From an uncultured Bacteroidaceae bacterium (GTDB lineage Bacteria; Bacteroidota; Bacteroidia; Bacteroidales; Bacteroidaceae), in contig CAJOIE010000001.1 of NCBI GenBank assembly GCA_905234605.1, positions 186,001 through 250,000 on the forward strand: a stretch of 64,000 bases of DNA. The letters are read 5' to 3'. The notes below the pieces were generated by a model. It worked only from the letters and a program-made list of their open reading frames with translations, made no database searches and was not told where the DNA came from. A program made the position numbers and the translations under genes. Positions 1-9,687 of the stretch are shown in pieces (the first letter of the stretch is position 1; the number at the start of each line of letters is the position of its first letter).

Positions 1-108
1 AGCAGCACAACGACGAGGAGGAACGGGCGGAAGAAGCTTTTCATCGCGAGGAGGGTGCTATGGGGTGACTGGAAACAGGCCAAATGCCGACAATATACAA
101 GACGCATG

Positions 109-969
109 TCAGCCGAGATAGGACTTGAGGAGTTTGCTCTTGGAGTTGGTGCGCAGGCGGCGTATGGCTTTCTCCTTAATCTGACGCACACGCTCGCGTG
201 TGAGGTTGAACTTGTCGCCTATCTCCTCAAGGGTCATCTCCTGATGGTTGATGCCGAAGAACATCTCCACAATCTGCTTCTCGCGGTCGCTGAGAGTGGA
301 CAGCGCACGGTCTATCTCGCGGCTGAGGCTCTCATTGACCAGTCCCCTGTCGGCCATAGGGCTGTCGTCGTTGACTATCACGTCGAGCAGTGTGTTGTCT
401 TCACCCTCCACGAAGGGAGCGTCCACTGAGATGTGCCGCCCGCTGACCTTGAGCGTGTCGCTAATCTTGTCGACGGGAATGTCGAGTTCCTCGGCCAGCT
501 CGTCGGGACTCGGCCGGCGCTCGTTCTCCTGCTCGAACTTGGAGAGTGCCTTGCTTATCTTGTTGAGTGAGCCCACCTGATTGAGGGGCAGGCGCACGAT
601 GCGGCTCTGCTCGGCGAGTGCCTGCAAAATGCTTTGGCGTATCCACCACACAGCGTAGGAGATGAACTTGAAGCCTCGTGTCTCATCGAATTTCTCGGCA
701 GCCTTGATGAGGCCGAGGTTGCCCTCGTTGATAAGGTCGGGCAGGCTCAGTCCCTGGTTCTGGTACTGCTTGGCCACGCTGACCACGAAGCGCAGGTTGG
801 CACGCGTCAGCTTCTCCAATGCCGCACGGTCGCCTTTGCGGATGCGCTGTGCGAGCTCCACCTCTTCCTCCACGGTGATGAGGTCCTCGCGGCCAATCTC
901 CTGAAGGTATTTGTCGAGCGATGCACTCTCGCGGTTGGTGATGCTCTTGGTAATCTTAAGTTGTCTCAT
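109..969 (-). CDS. rpoD: RNA polymerase primary sigma factor (sigma-70 family, RpoD/SigA)
   Basis: Protein contains sigma-70 region 2 ([57 protein letters not shown]) and region 4 ([18 protein letters not shown]). Confidence 0.97.
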   Translation of the reverse strand: MRQLKITKSITNRESASLDKYLQEIGREDLITVEEEVELAQRIRKGDRAALEKLTRANLRFVVSVAKQYQNQGLSLPDLINEGNLGLIKAAEKFDETRGFKFISYAVWWIRQSILQALAEQSRIVRLPLNQVGSLNKISKALSKFEQENERRPSPDELAEELDIPVDKISDTLKVSGRHISVDAPFVEGEDNTLLDVIVNDDSPMADRGLVNESLSREIDRALSTLSDREKQIVEMFFGINHQEMTLEEIGDKFNLTRERVRQIKEKAIRRLRTNSKSKLLKSYLG

Positions 970-998
970 TAGTCTTTACATGTAGGCTGTTGAAGCGT

Positions 999-1007
999 GC
1001 AAAAGTA
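999..1007 (-). promoter_or_regulatory. Bacteroidetes-type -7 promoter element (TACTTTTGC) for the sigma factor gene
   Basis: gcaaaagta on + strand, about 30 nt upstream of the start codon; matches TAnnTTTGC. Confidence 0.55.
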
Positions 1008-1058
1008 GGCATTTATTGCTTACGCGCGCAAACATATATAGGTTAATTTAGGTTGAAG

Positions 1059-1108
1059 CGAGACACGGAGGCACAAAGATTGAGTTTTCTTTGTGCCTCC
1101 ATGTCTCG
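1059..1108. terminator. Long hairpin between htrA 3' end and rpoD 5' end; probable terminator for the upstream minus-strand gene
   Basis: cgagacacggaggcacaaag / ctttgtgcctccatgtctcg: 20-bp inverted repeat with one mismatch, 10-nt loop. Confidence 0.5.
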
Positions 1109-1159
1109 GGCAGGCTCCTGGCCTGCTGTTTGCTGCTATGCGGAACTGCTATGCCGGCC

Positions 1160-2683
1160 TTATTTGCGCTTGCCTTTCGTCTCGGAATTCAGGTCGATGA
1201 CGTAGCTCTGCTTGCGGCCCGAAGGTGTGATGGCTCGTATCCAGAGTGTGCGGTCGCTGGTCTGGTTGGCAGCGCGCACGGCTTCCTCGAAGTCCTCCAC
1301 GGTGCGCATGGGCTTGTCGTTCACCTGGAGAATGATGACTCCTTTCTGCACTCCCTCGTCCATCATCTTACCTTTCTTGATAGCCGTCACCTCGAGTCCA
1401 TAGCTGAGCGAGAGCTGACGCTTGACGTCGTCGCTGAGGGGCTTGAGTTGTGCGCCAAAGGTGTTGAAGTCCACCTCTTCCATCAGCTCGGTGTTGCCTT
1501 GTGCATTGCGCAGTGTGACGCTGGCCTTGTGCTGTTTCTTGCTACGCAGGTAGGTGATGCTCACCTTGTCGCCCGGGCGGTGCTGTGCCATGGCCTCGGA
1601 GAGCTGTGCGAACTTGGTCACTTCCTTGCCGTCGATGGCTATGATGACATCGCCCCTCTGCAAGCCTATCTCAGCCGCGCTGGAGTTGTCGTCCACCTCG
1701 CCTACGTATATGCCCTTCGTGGTGCCGAGGTCCACCTCGTTGCCTTTCTCTTTCTCTGAGTCGATGTAGTTGGTCACGTCCATGCCTCTCACGCCGAGCA
1801 CTGCACGCTGCACTACTCCGAACTCCTTGAGGTCGGCCACCACTTTGTTCATGATTGTAGTCGGTATGGCAAAGCCATATCCGCTGTAGCTGCCTGTCTG
1901 GCTGTAGAGCATGGCGTTGATGCCCACGAGCTCGCCACTCTCGTTGACGAGTGCGCCGCCCGAGTTGCCTGCATTGATGGCTGCATCGGTCTGAATGAAG
2001 CTCTCCACGCCGTTAGCTCCGAGCGTGCGTGCCTTTGCCGACACGATGCCTGCCGTGACGGTCGACGTGAGGTTGAAAGGGTTGCCCACGGCAAGCACCC
2101 ACTGGCCTATCTTGAGATTGTCGGAGTTGCCGATAGCGATTGCCGGCAGTCCCTTGGCCTCGACCTTGATGAGGGCGAGGTCGGTGGTGGCATCCAGACC
2201 TATGATGCGCCCCTTGTACTCGGTGTTGTCGTTGAGTTTGACGAGTATCTCGTCGGCCCCTTCCACTACGTGGTTGTTAGTCACGATGTAGCCGTCTTCC
2301 GAGATGATGACTCCGCTGCCGGCACCTTGACGCCGCGGCTGTGTCTCCACCTCCTGCTGGCGTCCCGAGCTGCGGCCACGGCTGCCATAGCCGAAGATGT
2401 CGCCGAAGAACTCCTCGAAGGGGTCGCGCACGGTAACCGTCTGGCGGCGGGCGTTCTGCGTCACCTTAATGTATACCACGGAATTGACTGTGCGCTCGGC
2501 GGCTGTCGTGAGGTCCACATATCCCTGTGCCGCAGCGGCTGTCGCCATGCTAACGACCGGTGTGTCTGCCGCATTGGCTGTCGTTGCCACGCTGATGCGA
2601 TCTGTCATAAGGGCTCCTGTGAGCACGCTTGAGGTCAGCACCAAGGCTGCTGCCCCTAACCATTGTTTCGTCTGTTGTGTCAT
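1160..2683 (-). CDS. Do/DegQ family periplasmic serine protease (HtrA-like, two PDZ domains)
   Basis: Trypsin-like motifs TNNHVVEGADEI, DLALIKV, GNSGGALVN; PDZ motifs; N-terminal signal/anchor. Confidence 0.95.
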   Translation of the reverse strand: MTQQTKQWLGAAALVLTSSVLTGALMTDRISVATTANAADTPVVSMATAAAAQGYVDLTTAAERTVNSVVYIKVTQNARRQTVTVRDPFEEFFGDIFGYGSRGRSSGRQQEVETQPRRQGAGSGVIISEDGYIVTNNHVVEGADEILVKLNDNTEYKGRIIGLDATTDLALIKVEAKGLPAIAIGNSDNLKIGQWVLAVGNPFNLTSTVTAGIVSAKARTLGANGVESFIQTDAAINAGNSGGALVNESGELVGINAMLYSQTGSYSGYGFAIPTTIMNKVVADLKEFGVVQRAVLGVRGMDVTNYIDSEKEKGNEVDLGTTKGIYVGEVDDNSSAAEIGLQRGDVIIAIDGKEVTKFAQLSEAMAQHRPGDKVSITYLRSKKQHKASVTLRNAQGNTELMEEVDFNTFGAQLKPLSDDVKRQLSLSYGLEVTAIKKGKMMDEGVQKGVIILQVNDKPMRTVEDFEEAVRAANQTSDRTLWIRAITPSGRKQSYVIDLNSETKGKRK

Positions 2684-2733
2684 ATTGTTGATGTGTTATG
2701 GCTGTATGCCGGTGATGTTTGTCTTTGTGACAA

Positions 2734-2741
2734 CAAAAGTA
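2734..2741 (-). promoter_or_regulatory. Bacteroidetes-type -7 element (TACTTTTG) upstream of htrA-like gene
   Basis: caaaagta on + strand, about 50 nt upstream of the CDS start. Confidence 0.45.
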
Positions 2742-2939
2742 GTGCGAAAGTTTAAGCCTGTGTCGTTATGTCAGTGTCTTTTGCTTTCTTTTAACGGAGT
2801 GTGCGCCAACCTTAACTGTGGTTAAACTTCAGGGCTGACAATTTTACATTATTTACGTCGGAGGCTCCTTATGCGTCTCCAGCCATGACAGAAACGTGAA
2901 AATAGTGTCACTCATGCGGCCACATATTGACATAATCCC

Positions 2940-2948
2940 TACTTTTGC
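2940..2948 (+). promoter_or_regulatory. Bacteroidetes-type -7 element (TACTTTTGC) for rnpB
   Basis: tacttttgc 15 nt upstream of the RNase P RNA P1 helix. Confidence 0.55.
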
Positions 2949-2963
2949 CATGCGAATAGCTAC

Positions 2964-3455
2964 AGGACAGCAGTGAGCCGGCTTGTCGCTGGCAGTGCAG
3001 CCATCCGAGTGGTGGCAGGCTGTGAGAGGAAAGTCCGGGCCACAGAGAGCACTCCGCTACCTAACGGATAGAAGCCCGCGAGGGTTTGCTCGTGCAGAAG
3101 AGAACGACCGCCGCGTTGGCGTGCCGTGTGCCCTCAGGCTGACAGTCTGGCGGTTTGCGCATGGCAGACAGCGGCAAGGGTGAGAAGGTGAGGTAAGAGC
3201 TCACCAGCCGTATGGCGACATGCGGGCTGTGCACACCGGAGGTGGAAAGTTCGCGTAAACCAGCGCCGTGTGGCTTGCCTTGTGGCAGGCCACGTGAAAG
3301 GGTTGCTCGCCCGAGCTGGAGGGTAGAACGATAGAGACGCTGTGTGAGCAGCGCCGTAGATAAATGACAAGCACTACACACTTCATTATTCATAAACTAC
3401 TCGTTTGCAGCAGTGTGTAGCCACAGAACCCGGCTTACAGGTTCACTGCTGTCCT
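2964..3455 (+). ncRNA. rnpB: RNase P RNA (bacterial class A)
   Basis: Conserved GAGGAAAGTCCGGGC block, ACAGAA...CCCGGCTTACAG 3' block, and a perfect 13-bp P1 helix (aggacagcagtga / tcactgctgtcct). Confidence 0.95.
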
Positions 3456-3495
3456 TTTCGCTTTCGCTGAGTGTCATCCCTGTTTCACCTGCATC

Positions 3496-4752
3496 GTGCC
3501 CATGGCTTTCATTCGCCGCATAACAGACTTCTTCCGCCAAGGCTTGCTCTGGGCTGTCGACGCCAGCCAGCTGCCGCGTCTGCAGCGTCTCGGCATCCAC
3601 CTGTTGCGCCGCCTCATCATGGCCGTGGAGCTCTTCGTAAGCCGCAACCTGAGCAGTCACGCCTCGGCACTCACCTACTCCAGCATACTCGGCGCAGTGC
3701 CCATACTGGCCATCGTCTTTGCCGTGGCCCGCGGCTTCGGCTTCGGGCAGCTGGTTGAAGAGAAGGTCACGGAGAATGTGCGCTTCACCCCCGAGATGAC
3801 ATCCGCGCTGCTGGAGTTTGTCAATTCCTACCTTGAACGGGCCAAGGGCGGTGTCTTCATCGGCGTCGGCTTGGTGATGCTGTTCTACACGCTCATCTCC
3901 CTCACCTCCAACATCGAGAATGCCTTCAACACCATCTGGAAGGTGGAGTCGTCGCGCAACTTTTACCGCCGTGCCGTGGACTATATAAGCGTGTTCTTCC
4001 TCCTGCCAATCATCATCATCATCACGTCAGGCTTGCAGCTCTTCCTCGCCGGCGTGGGCCACTTCCTGCCTGCGTTCACCTTCGTGAGCGATGGCATCGA
4101 GCTGCTCGTCCAGGCAACGCCCTACATGCTCACAGGCCTGGCCTTCGTGTTGCTCTACAAGATGATGCCCTACACGCGCGTGTCGTGGAGCGCAGTCATC
4201 GTGCCCGGCCTCGTGGCCGGCACAGCATTCCAGTGGCTGCAGTGGTTCTACATCCACTCGCAGATATGGATTTCGAGCTACAATGCCATCTACGGCTCCT
4301 TTGCAGCCATACCCCTTTTCATGCTATGGATGCAGCTGTCGTGGACCGTCTGCCTGTTCGGTGCACAGCTGTCGTATGCCAACCAGATGGAGGCCGACTT
4401 TGCTTTTGAGAAGCGTGCCCCACACCTCAGCCGCCGTGCCCACGACCGCGCGGCCGTCGCCGTGCTGCTCGCCCTCGTGACGGCCTACGAGGATGCCAAG
4501 GCACTCACCCCTCAGCAGATAGCCAAGCAGACCCACCTGCCCCTGTCGCTCGTCAACACCATACTGAGCGAGATGAATGCTACCAAGCAGACCCCGCTCG
4601 TGAGCGAGGTGTTGCGCGGACGGCCCGACCAGAGCTGCTACCAGCCTGCGCGCCCGTTGTCCGACGACCTGTGGGGCGAGGTGCTCGACTACTACCTCAC
4701 GCTGGGCGACAGCTACTACGTGGAACTGCCAGAAGAATATACTAATGGGTGA
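3496..4752 (+). CDS. YihY/BrkB family inner-membrane protein
   Basis: Multi-TM protein with family-typical SSHASALTYSSILGAVPILAIVFAVARGFGF and FGAQLSYANQ. Confidence 0.88.
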   Translation: MPMAFIRRITDFFRQGLLWAVDASQLPRLQRLGIHLLRRLIMAVELFVSRNLSSHASALTYSSILGAVPILAIVFAVARGFGFGQLVEEKVTENVRFTPEMTSALLEFVNSYLERAKGGVFIGVGLVMLFYTLISLTSNIENAFNTIWKVESSRNFYRRAVDYISVFFLLPIIIIITSGLQLFLAGVGHFLPAFTFVSDGIELLVQATPYMLTGLAFVLLYKMMPYTRVSWSAVIVPGLVAGTAFQWLQWFYIHSQIWISSYNAIYGSFAAIPLFMLWMQLSWTVCLFGAQLSYANQMEADFAFEKRAPHLSRRAHDRAAVAVLLALVTAYEDAKALTPQQIAKQTHLPLSLVNTILSEMNATKQTPLVSEVLRGRPDQSCYQPARPLSDDLWGEVLDYYLTLGDSYYVELPEEYTNG

Positions 4753-4916
4753 TGCACACGCGGCATCGCCGTTTGTGCCTGTCAAGAATACGCCATAACG
4801 GACGAACCGCTGCCGGCCTGGAAAGCACGAGGCTGTTCGCCCGACACATTGAAGACGTGGCCACAAGACCCGCTACCGCACGCGGCACGGCACAATCAGC
4901 CCTTGTGGGGCTGTGC

Positions 4917-5345
4917 TCAGAACTGCCACCACTTCTTTTTCTTGCTGCTTTCCTCGCGACCGGAGTTGGCAGGAGCATCGAGCAGCACCTGTTCGTAGGT
5001 CTTATGCTCGTGTATTATCTGGTAGATGGTGCCCCAGTCTGGCAGACCGCCTATATTGCGGTCGTCGATCCACACGTCGGCCTTGATCTTGCGACTGTAG
5101 TGCTTGTTGCGCTCAATATCCTCCTCGGGATAGTCGCGGTTCACGGCATAGAACTCCACGCCCCTCTCGCGACACCAGTCCACGGCCTCTTGCAGGAGGT
5201 CGCCCTCACGCACCGTCCACAGGATCAGGCGGTGACGCTCCTCTATGAGCATCCGCAAGGTCTTCGTGGCAAAGGGCCGCTCGGCTCCTATCTCGGGGTA
5301 ACGGTCGCGCACTATAGTGCCGTCGAAGTCTACTGCTATGGTCAT
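4917..5345 (-). CDS. HAD-like hydrolase (small, MTIAVDFDGTIV start)
   Basis: Start moved to MTIAVDFDGTIVRDRYPEIG; DxDGT motif I and WIDDRN motif. The track's N-terminal extension is non-coding. Confidence 0.8.
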   Translation of the reverse strand: MTIAVDFDGTIVRDRYPEIGAERPFATKTLRMLIEERHRLILWTVREGDLLQEAVDWCRERGVEFYAVNRDYPEEDIERNKHYSRKIKADVWIDDRNIGGLPDWGTIYQIIHEHKTYEQVLLDAPANSGREESSKKKKWWQF

Positions 5346-5514
5346 GGTTTCTGGAGGATAGTAGAATGTAAAATGTTTAATGTCGAATGTCTGATGTTTA
5401 ATGTAGAACCGTTGCGCCGAGCCGCTTGACTGCTTGTGTGTTGCCGGCATTATGCACGACACGGTCCTATTCATACATCATACATCCGCAGGAGCGCGCC
5501 CTTGCGGATGCTGC

Positions 5515-5704
5515 GCTGGAGGGAATTGCGCTCGAGCTTGCTCGCTTCGCTTTGCGAAGAACCCTCACGAGGGTGAAATTCCCGACGGGTCCACTTTGTG
5601 GAGCTGGAGGGAATTGCGCTCGAGCTTGCTCGCTTCGCTTTGCGAAGAACCCTCACGAGGGTGAAGTTCCCGACGGGTCCACTTTGTGGAGCTGGAGGGA
5701 ATTG
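5515..5704. repeat. 88-bp-period tandem repeat (2 full copies plus a partial third inside the tmRNA 3' end)
   Basis: gctggagggaattg recurs at 5515, 5603 and 5691 (exact 88-bp spacing). The two full units differ at one position (gaaatt vs gaagtt). Confidence 0.9.
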
Positions 5705-6091
5705 AACCCTCGTCCAAACAGGGGATACCTGCGCTTTCTACACGCTTATCCCAATCCTGGTTTTTCGTGCTCCAGCCGGGGTATGGGCAGCCATGCCGGA
5801 GCCTTATCCTCTGAAAGGTTTCGCCGTCAGCGCGAGGCCGCTGGTGGCTATCCCCAACTTAGCTGCACCACTTAGCCAGAGCGTCTTGGGGCAATTAGCC
5901 TCTGAGTGATGTCTCGTCTCAGCACCTTGTGCCGAGATAACGCGTTGATTTACTGTGCTTCAATCAAGCAGCGAGAGCGTAAGTGTTTTCGCCAGATAAT
6001 TGTCTCTGACCTGCTATTATAGAGAGTGATCAGCGCCTCTCTGCGTGCTTACGCGAGCACCGCATCCTGCTGTCAAATCCATGTCAGCCCC
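5687..6091 (-). ncRNA. ssrA: tmRNA; tag peptide reads (A)GENTYALAA
   Basis: 5' end GGGGCTGACATGGATTTGACAG; 3' TTTGGACGAGGGTTCAATTCCCTCCAGCTCCA; acceptor GGGGCUG/CAGCUCC pairs; tag ORF GGCGAAAACACTTACGCTCTCGCTGCTTGA. Confidence 0.95.
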
Positions 6092-6117
6092 GATGTCGTT
6101 GCGCTTGTCTGCGTCGG

Positions 6118-6126
6118 GCAAAGGTA
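6118..6126 (-). promoter_or_regulatory. Bacteroidetes-type -7 element (TACCTTTGC) for ssrA
   Basis: gcaaaggta on + strand, 27 nt upstream of the tmRNA 5' end. Confidence 0.5.
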
Positions 6127-6184
6127 GGAACATCGGCGCAATGGTGCAAATTTTTGTCCGTCGGACTGCCGGTGGCACAACAAA

Positions 6185-6267
6185 CACCCTGCACGCTCAA
6201 GGCGGTTGAGCGTGCAGGGTGGCGGCGTTCACAGTGCAGGGTGGCGGCCGTGAGCGTGCAGGGTGGC
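6185..6267. repeat. CACCCTGCA-family intergenic repeat cluster (16-bp perfect hairpin plus two further copies)
   Basis: caccctgcacgctcaa-ggcgg-ttgagcgtgcagggtg, followed by cagtgcagggtg and gcgtgcagggtgg. Confidence 0.8.
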
Positions 6268-6286
6268 TGAGTGTCTGCGTGCGTGG

Positions 6287-7450
6287 CTATTCGTCGAGGT
6301 CCACGAGCTCGAAGTCGTCGAGGTCGTCGATGTCGCCGAGGTCCTCGTCGTCCACGACGACGATGTCCTCATCCTCGCCCTCGGCCTGGAGCTCGTTGTG
6401 CAGGCGGTCCATGTCCTTGTCGCGGTGTACGATGGCAGAGGCATGGCTCTCCATGCGTGCCTCGGTGGAGAGAGCCTGCCAGAGCATGTCCTTGAGCTCT
6501 GCCGTGTGGAAGCCGGTGACGGCCGAGATGAACACGTGGGGCACGTCGGCTGGCAGGTCGGCTTCAAGCATCTGCATGAGCTCGTCGTCGAGGAGGTCGG
6601 CCTTGGTGATGGCCAGCAGACGTTGCTTGGAGGCCATGTCGGGGTTGTAGGTGGTGAGCTCGCGGAGCAGCACCTCGTAGTCGTGGCGTATGTTGTCCGT
6701 GTCGCCGGGTATCATGAAGAGCAACAAGGCGTTGCGCTCTATGTGGCGCAGGAAACGCAGCCCGAGCCCCTTGCCCTCGCTGGCGCCTTCGATGATGCCC
6801 GGTATGTCGGCTATGACGAATGAGCGGTTGTCGTGGTAGCTCACGACGCCCACGGATGGCTCCAGTGTGGTGAAGGGATAGCCGGCAATCTTGGGGTGAG
6901 CCGAGCTGATGGCACCCACGAGGGTGCTCTTGCCAGCGTTGGGGAAGCCCACGAGGCCCACGTCGGCCAGCATCTTGAGCTCCATGATGACGGTCATCTC
7001 CTGCATGGGCTCGCCGGGCTGTGCATAGCGCGGTGCCTGGTTGGTGGCTGTGGCGAAGTGCTTGTTGCCCAGGCCGCCGCGGCCGCCACGGAGCAGGAGC
7101 ACCACCTGGCCGTCGTCGGTGACGTCGGCCACGAAACGGCCTGTCTCGGCATCATAGACCACGGTGCCGCAGGGCACGTCGATGTAGCGGTCGTGTCCGT
7201 CGGCTCCATGGCTGCCGCTCTTGCCGCCGTTGCCGCCGTGTCCTGCAAAGACGTGACGCTCGTAGCGCAAGTGGAGCAGTGTCCAGTAGTTGCGGTTGCC
7301 ACGCAGGTAGACGTTGCCGCCACGGCCGCCGTCGCCGCCGTCGGGGCCGCCCGTGGGCACATACTTGGCGCGGTGCATGTGCATTGAGCCGCGACCGCCT
7401 TTGCCTGAACGGCACACTATCTTGACATAGTCGATGAAGTTGGTTTCCAT
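6287..7450 (-). CDS. obgE: GTPase Obg/CgtA
   Basis: Gly-rich Obg fold (GGRGSMHMHRAKYVPTGGPDGGDGGRGGNVYLRG), G1 GFPNAGKSTL, DIPGIIEGASEGKGLG; acidic C-terminal tail. Confidence 0.97.
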   Translation of the reverse strand: METNFIDYVKIVCRSGKGGRGSMHMHRAKYVPTGGPDGGDGGRGGNVYLRGNRNYWTLLHLRYERHVFAGHGGNGGKSGSHGADGHDRYIDVPCGTVVYDAETGRFVADVTDDGQVVLLLRGGRGGLGNKHFATATNQAPRYAQPGEPMQEMTVIMELKMLADVGLVGFPNAGKSTLVGAISSAHPKIAGYPFTTLEPSVGVVSYHDNRSFVIADIPGIIEGASEGKGLGLRFLRHIERNALLLFMIPGDTDNIRHDYEVLLRELTTYNPDMASKQRLLAITKADLLDDELMQMLEADLPADVPHVFISAVTGFHTAELKDMLWQALSTEARMESHASAIVHRDKDMDRLHNELQAEGEDEDIVVVDDEDLGDIDDLDDFELVDLDE

Positions 7451-7489
7451 GTGAGGTGAGATGGTGGGATGATGGGTGGCTGCCGCGCC

Positions 7490-9007
7490 TCAGCCTTGGC
7501 GCAGGCGACGGAAGGCGTGCGGCAGGTGGGCCACGATGTCGGAGGCTATGAGTGCCTCCTCGCTGAGCTCGCCGGCAGCGATGTCGCCGGCCAGGCCGTG
7601 AAGGTAGACTCCGAGCTGCACGGCCTCGGCGGGCAGGTAGCCCTGCGCGAGGAGGCCCACGATGATGCCCGTGAGCACGTCGCCGCTGCCGGCAGTGGCC
7701 ATGCCGGGATTGCCCGTGGGGTTGACGAGCACGCTGCCAGTGGGCGTGCACACCTCGGTGTAACGCCCTTTCACCACGACGAAGACATGGTGCGCCATGG
7801 CTAACTGGCGGGCGCGGTTCATCTGCTCATAGCTGTTGGGGCTGTGGCCCACGAGTCGCTCCAGCTCGAGCGGATGGGGCGTGAGTATGGTGTCGGCAGG
7901 CAGTAGGGAGAGCCAGTCGCGGTTGTCGGACAAGATGTTGAGGGCGTCAGCGTCAAGCAGCATGGGGCCAACCTGCTGGCTGAGGTAGCTGTGGAGCACC
8001 TGCGCGGTGAGCTTGTTGCGCCCTATGCCGGGGCCGATGGCTATGGCCTGATAGGATGTGGCGTCGTAGGCCTGCGACAGCACGTCGGGGTCCACATCCA
8101 TGCGCACGATGGCCTCGGGCACCGCACCCTGCACCACGTCGAGGCAGGAATGCGGCGTGTGGAGGCTCACCTTGCCGGCACCGGCACGCAGGGCGGCACG
8201 AGTGGCCAGGATGGCAGCTCCGGCCATGCCACGCGAGCCTGCCACGAGCAGTGCATGCCCCATGGTGCCCTTATGGGCAAAGCGCGGACGGCGGCGCAGC
8301 AGCGAGCGCATCTCGCCATGCTCAGTGAGCCAGATGTGTGTCTTTATGCTGTCGAGACCTGCCTGGCTGAGACCGATGTCGACACACTCCACATCGCCAA
8401 CGTAGCGTTGGTTCTCGGCAAAGAGGAAAGCGAGCTTGGGCAGCTGGATGGTGAGCGTGAGGGCGGCCTGGATTATCGCCGAGGTGTCGTTGTAGGCATT
8501 GTTCTCCGCCATCAGGCCCGACGGCATGTCGAGAGCAACGACGGTGGCAGGGCTCATGTTGATGCGCTTGGCCACCACGGCAAAACCGCCGCTGAGAGGC
8601 TTGCTCAGCCCTGTGCCGAAGAGAGCGTCGATGACGATGTCGTCGGCCTGCAGCTTGGGGAACACCAGCTCTGTGGTTATCTCCACGAGCTGGGCAGCAT
8701 CTGTGGCCTGAAGGCGGGAACGCATCTCGGCACAGTCGGCACTCAGCCGGCCGCCGACGCAGAAGAGGTAGGACGTCACGACGTAGCCTGCATCTGTGAG
8801 CATCCGCGCCACGGCAAGGCCGTCGCCGCCATTGCCGCCCGGACCGGCAAAGACAAAGAAACGACGCTCACGCTCCGGCCACCGCCGCATGAGAGCCGCC
8901 GTGAGCGCACGTGCCGCACGCTCCATAAGGTCGACAGAAGCGACAGGCTCATGCGTGATGGTGTACAAGTCGAGCTCGCGGAACTGGCCGCCGGTGAGTA
9001 TCTTCAT
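7490..9007 (-). CDS. nnr: Bifunctional NAD(P)H-hydrate epimerase / ADP-dependent NAD(P)H-hydrate dehydratase
   Basis: Epimerase FAGPGGNGGDGLAVAR; dehydratase KGRYTEV...NPTGNPGMATAGSGDVLTGIIVGLLAQG. Confidence 0.95.
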   Translation of the reverse strand: MKILTGGQFRELDLYTITHEPVASVDLMERAARALTAALMRRWPERERRFFVFAGPGGNGGDGLAVARMLTDAGYVVTSYLFCVGGRLSADCAEMRSRLQATDAAQLVEITTELVFPKLQADDIVIDALFGTGLSKPLSGGFAVVAKRINMSPATVVALDMPSGLMAENNAYNDTSAIIQAALTLTIQLPKLAFLFAENQRYVGDVECVDIGLSQAGLDSIKTHIWLTEHGEMRSLLRRRPRFAHKGTMGHALLVAGSRGMAGAAILATRAALRAGAGKVSLHTPHSCLDVVQGAVPEAIVRMDVDPDVLSQAYDATSYQAIAIGPGIGRNKLTAQVLHSYLSQQVGPMLLDADALNILSDNRDWLSLLPADTILTPHPLELERLVGHSPNSYEQMNRARQLAMAHHVFVVVKGRYTEVCTPTGSVLVNPTGNPGMATAGSGDVLTGIIVGLLAQGYLPAEAVQLGVYLHGLAGDIAAGELSEEALIASDIVAHLPHAFRRLRQG

Positions 9008-9081
9008 GGGACAGGGCTACAAGGGAAATAATATTCACGTGCAAAATTATGGGATTGTGCCCGCTGCACAAAACTTTTCAC

Positions 9082-9090
9082 TACTTTTGC
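9082..9090 (+). promoter_or_regulatory. Bacteroidetes-type -7 element (TACTTTTGC) for hpt
   Basis: tacttttgc 30 nt upstream of the hpt start. Confidence 0.5.
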
Positions 9091-9119
9091 GCCACAGCAA
9101 AACCATATCCCAGCCCAGC

Positions 9120-9656
9120 ATGCAACAGCTTCAAGTGAAAGACAAGACTTTCGTGGTGAGCATACACGAGAGCGACATACAGCAGGAGGTGCGCCGTGTG
9201 GCCGCCGAGATTTCACGCGACCTGGCCGGACGCGAGCCTCTCTTCCTGCCAGTGCTCAACGGTTCGTTTGTCTTCGCCGCCGACCTGCTACGCGAAGTCA
9301 ACATCCCCTGCGAAGTGAGCTTCATAAAGCTCGCCAGCTACTCAGGCACCAACTCCACAGGTGAGATACGCGAGGTGATAGGCCTGGCAAAGGACATCAC
9401 CGGCCGCCACGTGGTCATAGTGGAGGACATCATCGACTCGGGTCTGACCATGGCACACATGATCGACACCCTCGAGAAACAGAACCCGGCAAGCATATCT
9501 GTATGCACACTGCTCGTGAAGCCCGACGCCCTGAAGGTGGAGGTGCCCATCAACTACTGCTGCATGCGCATACCAAACGACTTCATCGTGGGCTACGGGC
9601 TCGACTACGACGGCTTCGGCCGCAACACACGCGACATATACACACTGCTCAAATAG
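9120..9656 (+). CDS. hpt: Hypoxanthine phosphoribosyltransferase
   Basis: PRPP-binding VVIVEDIIDSGLTM and family N-terminus FLPVLNGSFVFAADLLREV. Start taken at ATG 9120 rather than the track's upstream extension. Confidence 0.93.
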   Translation: MQQLQVKDKTFVVSIHESDIQQEVRRVAAEISRDLAGREPLFLPVLNGSFVFAADLLREVNIPCEVSFIKLASYSGTNSTGEIREVIGLAKDITGRHVVIVEDIIDSGLTMAHMIDTLEKQNPASISVCTLLVKPDALKVEVPINYCCMRIPNDFIVGYGLDYDGFGRNTRDIYTLLK

Positions 9657-9687
9657 CATACATACACCTTAAAAAGAATACGTCACG

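Noticed and set aside
5426-5875. 149-aa plus-strand ORF over the 88-bp repeats and tmRNA
   Set aside because: It reads through tmRNA sequence; the repeated peptide (ARACSLRFAKNPHEGE) is just the translation of the tandem DNA repeat.
6185-6267. CRISPR-like array interpretation of the CACCCTGCA repeats
   Set aside because: Core is only about 9-14 bp, spacing irregular, copies inverted relative to each other, and no cas genes in the window.
8118-8135. caccctgcaccacg inside nnr as a member of the dispersed repeat
   Set aside because: Isolated, in coding sequence, with no partner arm; most likely chance.
7991-9031. 346-aa plus-strand ORF antisense to nnr
   Set aside because: Overlaps a conserved bifunctional enzyme; no recognisable motifs.
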